A stretch of 39,760 nt of DNA from Vibrio cholerae (GTDB lineage Bacteria; Actinomycetota; Actinomycetes; Actinomycetales; Micrococcaceae). Of the stretch, positions 38,462-39,760 are shown piece after piece. Under the pieces are notes generated by a model. The model did not search any database, had not been told where the DNA came from, and was given only the letters and a program-made list of their open reading frames with translations. Position numbers and translations under genes: made by a program. The stretch's first letter is position 1; each line of letters starts with the position of its first letter. The DNA is taken from contig WNZI01000030.1 of the NCBI GenBank assembly GCA_009728235.1, positions 1 through 39,760 on the forward strand, in the 5' to 3' direction.

Positions 38462-39466
38462 ATGCCCTCCACCTTCTCTACGGCTGACGCCGTGGACTTC
38501 GCCGTCCTCGAACGCAACGGCTTCATCGAGTCCCGCCACGTCGGCGCAGCCGTCGTCCTCGCCGCCGATGGCTCCGTGGTGACGGAACTCGGGGACATCC
38601 GCAGCCCTATCTTCCCGCGGTCCACCCTCAAGCCGTTCCAGGCGCTGGCCAGCATGAAGGCCGGCGTCCCGCTGCGCGGACCGCAGGTCGCCCTCGCGGC
38701 GGCGAGCCATGTCGCCAGCGAGGAGCACATGGCCGTCGTCCGCACCATGCTCGAGGCCGCCGGCGTGACGGAGGATGACCTCCAGTGCCCCGAGGACTGG
38801 CCGCAGGACGAGCAAGCGCGCAACGCGTTGGTGCGGAGCGGCAAGGGCAAGCAGCGGATCGCCTTCAACTGCTCGGGCAAACACGCCGCGTTCCTGTGGG
38901 CCTGCACCGAGAACGGCTGGGACACTGCGACATACCTCGAGCCGTCGCACCCCCTCCAGCGCTCCGTTGCGTCCGTGATCGAGGAGTACACCGAGGAGTC
39001 CGTCGCCGCGTGGGGCGTGGACGGGTGCGGCGCACCCGTTGCCGCCGTATCGCTCACCGGGCTCGCGCGCGGGATCGGCAAGGTGGCGAAGGCGCCGTCG
39101 GACAAGCACGCCGATGCCCGCGCAGCGACGATCGCCACGGCCATGCTGGACTATCCGTGGGCCGTGCACGGCACCGGGATGGAGAACTCCGTGGTCATGG
39201 AGGATCTCGGCATCATCGCCAAAAGCGGGGCGGAGGGGGTCCTCGTCCTTGCTGCCCGGACCGGCGCGTCCCTGGCCCTCAAGGTCCTCGACGGCAATTC
39301 GCGCGCCGCGACGCTCGTCGGGCTGACCCTCTTCGCCGCCTCCGGTGCCATCGACGCCGACGAGGTCGGTGCCGTCCTCGAGAAGGTCGTCGCCCCGGTG
39401 CTCGGCGGTGGGCGGCCCGTGGGCAGCCTGCGCCTGGCCGCCCCGGTCCTGGCCCTGCTCGACTAG
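38462..39466 (+). CDS. ansA: L-asparaginase II family protein
   Basis: 334 residues from ATG 38462. The sequence fits the thermolabile asparaginase family typified by Rhizobium etli, unrelated to the E. coli type: [17 protein letters not shown] near the N-terminus, [14 protein letters not shown] with its Ser/Lys, [13 protein letters not shown] with the Cys and Ser-Gly-Lys-His, and [12 protein letters not shown]. It would release ammonia from asparagine. The start could also be upstream at 38432. The next gene starts 13 bases after its stop, so they are probably co-transcribed. I am less sure of the gene symbol than of the family. Confidence 0.85.
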   Translation: MPSTFSTADAVDFAVLERNGFIESRHVGAAVVLAADGSVVTELGDIRSPIFPRSTLKPFQALASMKAGVPLRGPQVALAAASHVASEEHMAVVRTMLEAAGVTEDDLQCPEDWPQDEQARNALVRSGKGKQRIAFNCSGKHAAFLWACTENGWDTATYLEPSHPLQRSVASVIEEYTEESVAAWGVDGCGAPVAAVSLTGLARGIGKVAKAPSDKHADARAATIATAMLDYPWAVHGTGMENSVVMEDLGIIAKSGAEGVLVLAARTGASLALKVLDGNSRAATLVGLTLFAASGAIDADEVGAVLEKVVAPVLGGGRPVGSLRLAAPVLALLD

Positions 39467-39479
39467 GAACGGCAGATCC

Positions 39480-39760
39480 GTGGCACGACGACGCATCCCA
39501 GCCGAGGACGGGCGGTACGCACTGGCGCAGGTCGCTGCCGGCGCCGCGGGCCGGACCGAGCTCGCCACCGCCGTGCGCTTCGCCCTCGAGGAACTGGCCG
39601 ACCTGGCTCCCGGCAACAGCGTCGAGGTGCGCGTGCCACCCTTCGGCGTGACCCAGTGCGTCGAGGGCCCGCGCCATACGCGCGGCACACCGCCGAACGT
39701 CGTCGAGACCGACGCCCGCCACGTGGCTCGCGCTCGTCACCGGGACCACGACCTGGCCGC
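39480..39760 (+). CDS. sterol carrier family protein, partial and with an indel
   Basis: GTG 39480 begins [18 protein letters not shown] and continues to [19 protein letters not shown] and [15 protein letters not shown], a pattern I associate with a short actinobacterial family annotated as sterol carrier proteins. At 39714-39718 the frame shifts: after ETDA the familiar continuation [13 protein letters not shown] is in another frame, which needs one base fewer in the C run. The window ends before the stop codon. Function unknown. Confidence 0.65.
   Translation, partial: MARRRIPAEDGRYALAQVAAGAAGRTELATAVRFALEELADLAPGNSVEVRVPPFGVTQCVEGPRHTRGTPPNVVETDARHVARARHRDHDLA

Overview
The window is GC-rich, with GTG starts, strong GA-rich ribosome binding sites and a gene content typical of a high-GC actinobacterium of the Arthrobacter/Micrococcaceae type: a Crp/GlxR-like regulator next to a RidA / DUF4177 / PonA / metallophosphoesterase block, a MarP-like protease, a fused DppD/F ATPase, and a heterodimeric ABC exporter. 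Species cannot be fixed from the sequence.

Layout. 0.1-4.3 kb: an orphan WXG/ESX-like protein, then a minus-strand run of membrane protein, nth and CoA-type Nudix. 4.6-6.6 kb: acs behind a Crp-like site. 6.7-9.7 kb: ohr with a divergent TetR gene and a shared palindrome, then an MHS-family transporter paired with a type II dehydroquinase. 9.7-11.6 kb: fused dipeptide ABC ATPase (+). 11.6-13.3 kb (-): a retron-like reverse transcriptase preceded by a 173-nt inverted-repeat-bounded element with the architecture of an msr-msd. 13.6-15.7 kb: TetR gene with two membrane proteins. 15.8-19.6 kb (-): dppA-dppB-dppC, with a strong hairpin after dppA. 19.8-26.9 kb: DUF2332, marP, crp, NUDT19-like Nudix, ridA, DUF4177, ponA. 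26.9-31.6 kb: metallophosphoesterase and the ABC exporter pair. 31.7 kb: tRNA-Pro(CGG). 31.9-35.9 kb: purD-purC (-) and a membrane-anchored molybdopterin oxidoreductase (+). 36-38.3 kb: FNT channel, cyanase with a structured leader, and a divergent PAS-AraC regulator. 38.5-39.8 kb: asparaginase II and the start of a sterol-carrier-family gene.

The most interesting object is the retron. The RT has the AxxH block, LPQG, YADD and VTG motifs. Its candidate ncRNA (13282 to 13110, minus strand) has a 22-bp a1/a2 stem, two msr hairpins and a Y-shaped msd. It ends 31 nt before the RT start codon. No separate effector gene lies beside it, so any effector role may sit in the RT's N-terminal extension.

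A second result concerns the sequence itself. At least nine single-base losses and one gain interrupt genes that should be intact (RT N-terminus, marP, ponA, purC, purD three times, the molybdopterin oxidoreductase, PAS-AraC, and the last gene). They are nearly all the same sign and often in GC-rich runs, and three in purD cancel. Sequencing or assembly indels explain this better than gene decay, so I annotate these genes across the breaks.
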